This document shows positions 21,492 to 22,581 of a DNA stretch of 22,581 bases, piece after piece. Position numbers and translations under genes: made by a program. How positions within the stretch are numbered: position 1 is the stretch's first letter; each line of letters begins with the position of its first letter. Under the pieces are notes generated by a model. The model was not told the origin of the DNA, did not search any database, and saw only the letters and a program-made list of their open reading frames with translations. The stretch lies in contig CALBJS010000325.1 in assembly GCA_937892995.1 (NCBI GenBank), positions 1 through 22,581 on the forward strand. Reading direction: 5' to 3'. This DNA is from an uncultured Peptococcaceae bacterium (lineage in GTDB: Bacteria; Bacillota; Desulfitobacteriia; Desulfitobacteriales; Syntrophobotulaceae).

Positions 21492-22581
21492 ATAGATTTA
21501 AGAAGATTAATATTAAAAGAAGAACACTCCTGATTCTGTTAGCAGCCTTAGTGGTCCTGCTGGGAATAGGATATTCGAAGACACCCAAGCTTATGGCTGC
21601 TAGCATAGAAAATCAAGAACAAGCCAAAAGTAAGGATGCTGCTATGGTTCTAAGGGAAAGGCTGATTAAGTTCTTCCCTGGTTCGGAAGAAGCACGCTGG
21701 GAGGTGTATTCTCTAGCGGATAGTCTTCTGCAACAGGAAGAGAGAGTAATGATCGGGCCGGACTTTACCAGTGGCACAGGCAGTGGTGGAGATAGTCAAA
21801 GTAATCCGTTTACTCCGGAAGAGGTAATTACGCATCTACAGCGAGTCGCTGAAGCCCAAAAAGAAGTGATGTGGAAATATAATAGTTATGAAAAGCTGGC
21901 TCAACTTTATAAAATGTTAGGTGATTATGGGCAGGCTGAAGAAAACTTCTTGATTGCTGCTCTAGGTTTTGAAAAAGAAAAAAAAGACTTTAGGGTAGCT
22001 GAAGTTGATGGAAGCCTAGTTACTATGTATTTAGAAATAGGAGAGGCGAAGAAAGCACTTACTCTTATAGAACAAAGTCTTCATAAGTATCCTGAACAGC
22101 GGAGGAGCGAATTCCTTTCTCAACAAGGGGATGCTTATTTCCAACTAGGGGATTATGCTAAGGCAGAACAAAGCTATAGGGAGGCGATAGAGCAAGCGGA
22201 AAAAGATTGGAAAGATTTCCAGGCTCACATCAGTGATAAAGACTCTAATATTAACGCTACTCTCGAAGCCCAGCCGGTGTACCGCCACCGTAAATCCAGA
22301 CTGGAGCAGCTCACGACCCTTAAGTCGGAAAGACAAGTGGGAACAGGTATGGTCAGAGGGAAAATCTTTTCAGGTTCTGTTGCTATGCCTAATGTTATGG
22401 TCTATTTGCTCAATGAACAAGAACATGACGGCAGAGCTAACCATTTAGAAGAGATAGCCGCCTTGCCTCCTGTTAAAACGGATGTCCGGGGGAATTTTGA
22501 GTTTAACGGGGTTATCCCGGGTAAGTATTTTATCGTTTTGGGAGTAATACCTGAGGATTTGGAGAGCCTTGGTAGATTTAG
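21488..22581 (+). CDS. Membrane-anchored TPR protein with a carboxypeptidase-regulatory-like domain (cut by window edge)
   Basis: 364 residues are visible and the frame is still open at the window end. An N-terminal anchor (Arg/Lys-rich 1-12, hydrophobic 13-29) is followed by an extracytoplasmic region. TPR-like units are clear: YEKLAQLYKMLGDYGQAEENF (134-154), a second degenerate one at about 170-198, and EFLSQQGDAYFQLGDYAKAEQSYREA (208-233). From about 287 a beta-sandwich begins (MVRGKIFSGSVAMPNVMVYLL, then TDVRGNFEFNGVIPGKYFIV), matching carboxypeptidase regulatory-like/Cna-B folds. The start overlaps the upstream gene by 4 bases (ATGA), so the three genes form one operon. It may be a sensor or an effector of the sigma system. 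The upstream part of the TPR region includes a Gly/Ser-rich linker (95-105). Confidence 0.85.
   Translation, partial: MNRFKKINIKRRTLLILLAALVVLLGIGYSKTPKLMAASIENQEQAKSKDAAMVLRERLIKFFPGSEEARWEVYSLADSLLQQEERVMIGPDFTSGTGSGGDSQSNPFTPEEVITHLQRVAEAQKEVMWKYNSYEKLAQLYKMLGDYGQAEENFLIAALGFEKEKKDFRVAEVDGSLVTMYLEIGEAKKALTLIEQSLHKYPEQRRSEFLSQQGDAYFQLGDYAKAEQSYREAIEQAEKDWKDFQAHISDKDSNINATLEAQPVYRHRKSRLEQLTTLKSERQVGTGMVRGKIFSGSVAMPNVMVYLLNEQEHDGRANHLEEIAALPPVKTDVRGNFEFNGVIPGKYFIVLGVIPEDLESLGRF

Noticed and set aside
1..22581. Search for mobile elements, CRISPR arrays, tRNA/rRNA genes or a defence island.
   Set aside because: No transposase, integrase, repeat-spacer pattern, tRNA-like cloverleaf or toxin/nuclease gene could be recognised; the genes are ordinary chromosomal families.

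Overview
The window looks like chromosomal DNA from a low-to-moderate-GC Gram-positive anaerobe of the Clostridia, most likely a Desulfitobacterium/Desulfosporosinus-like member. This is inferred from AGGAGG-type ribosome binding sites, frequent TTG/GTG starts, AT-rich spacers, and gene families common in that group. I see no phage, IS, CRISPR, tRNA or rRNA. All genes appear intact except the two cut by the window edges.

Layout. 1-2487 (minus strand): a truncated membrane-anchored protein, a small Cys-rich membrane protein of the DUF1360 type, and the translational GTPase TypA/BipA. 2826-5007 (plus): a membrane-anchored CHAP amidase, a short divergent cis-prenyltransferase (UppS paralogue) and an Est30-like carboxylesterase. 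4973-11465 (minus): a complete phosphate-starvation operon, pstS-pstC-pstA-pstB-phoU-phoP-phoR, behind a promoter with PhoP-box-like repeats. 11615-12430 (minus): E. coli-type S-adenosylmethionine decarboxylase (speD), divergent from murI (12642-13409, plus). 13425-14865 (minus): an NCS2 nucleobase permease with a structured leader. 15033-15971 (plus): a Cys-cluster (YkgJ-type) protein and a small membrane ORF. 16191-17472 (minus): a universal stress protein and a DUF421 membrane protein. 17544-20437 (plus): a Fur-controlled ferrous-iron locus, feoA-feoB-feoC. 20500-22581 (plus): an ECF sigma factor, a probable membrane anti-sigma factor and a TPR envelope protein running off the window.

How the genes work together. 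PstSCAB imports phosphate, PhoU links transport to signalling, and PhoR/PhoP senses limitation and probably activates the pstS promoter. FeoAB(C) imports Fe(II), and near-perfect Fur operators precede both feoA and feoB. The sigma-factor operon has an RpoE-like promoter immediately upstream, consistent with autoregulation.

Most notable: PstS is circularly permuted, with the normal second half placed right after the lipobox and the normal first half at the C-terminus. The permease leader can form two mutually exclusive RNA structures, one an intrinsic terminator, and matches no riboswitch class I recognise. The sigma/anti-sigma/TPR cassette and the divergent UppS paralogue also deserve a second look.
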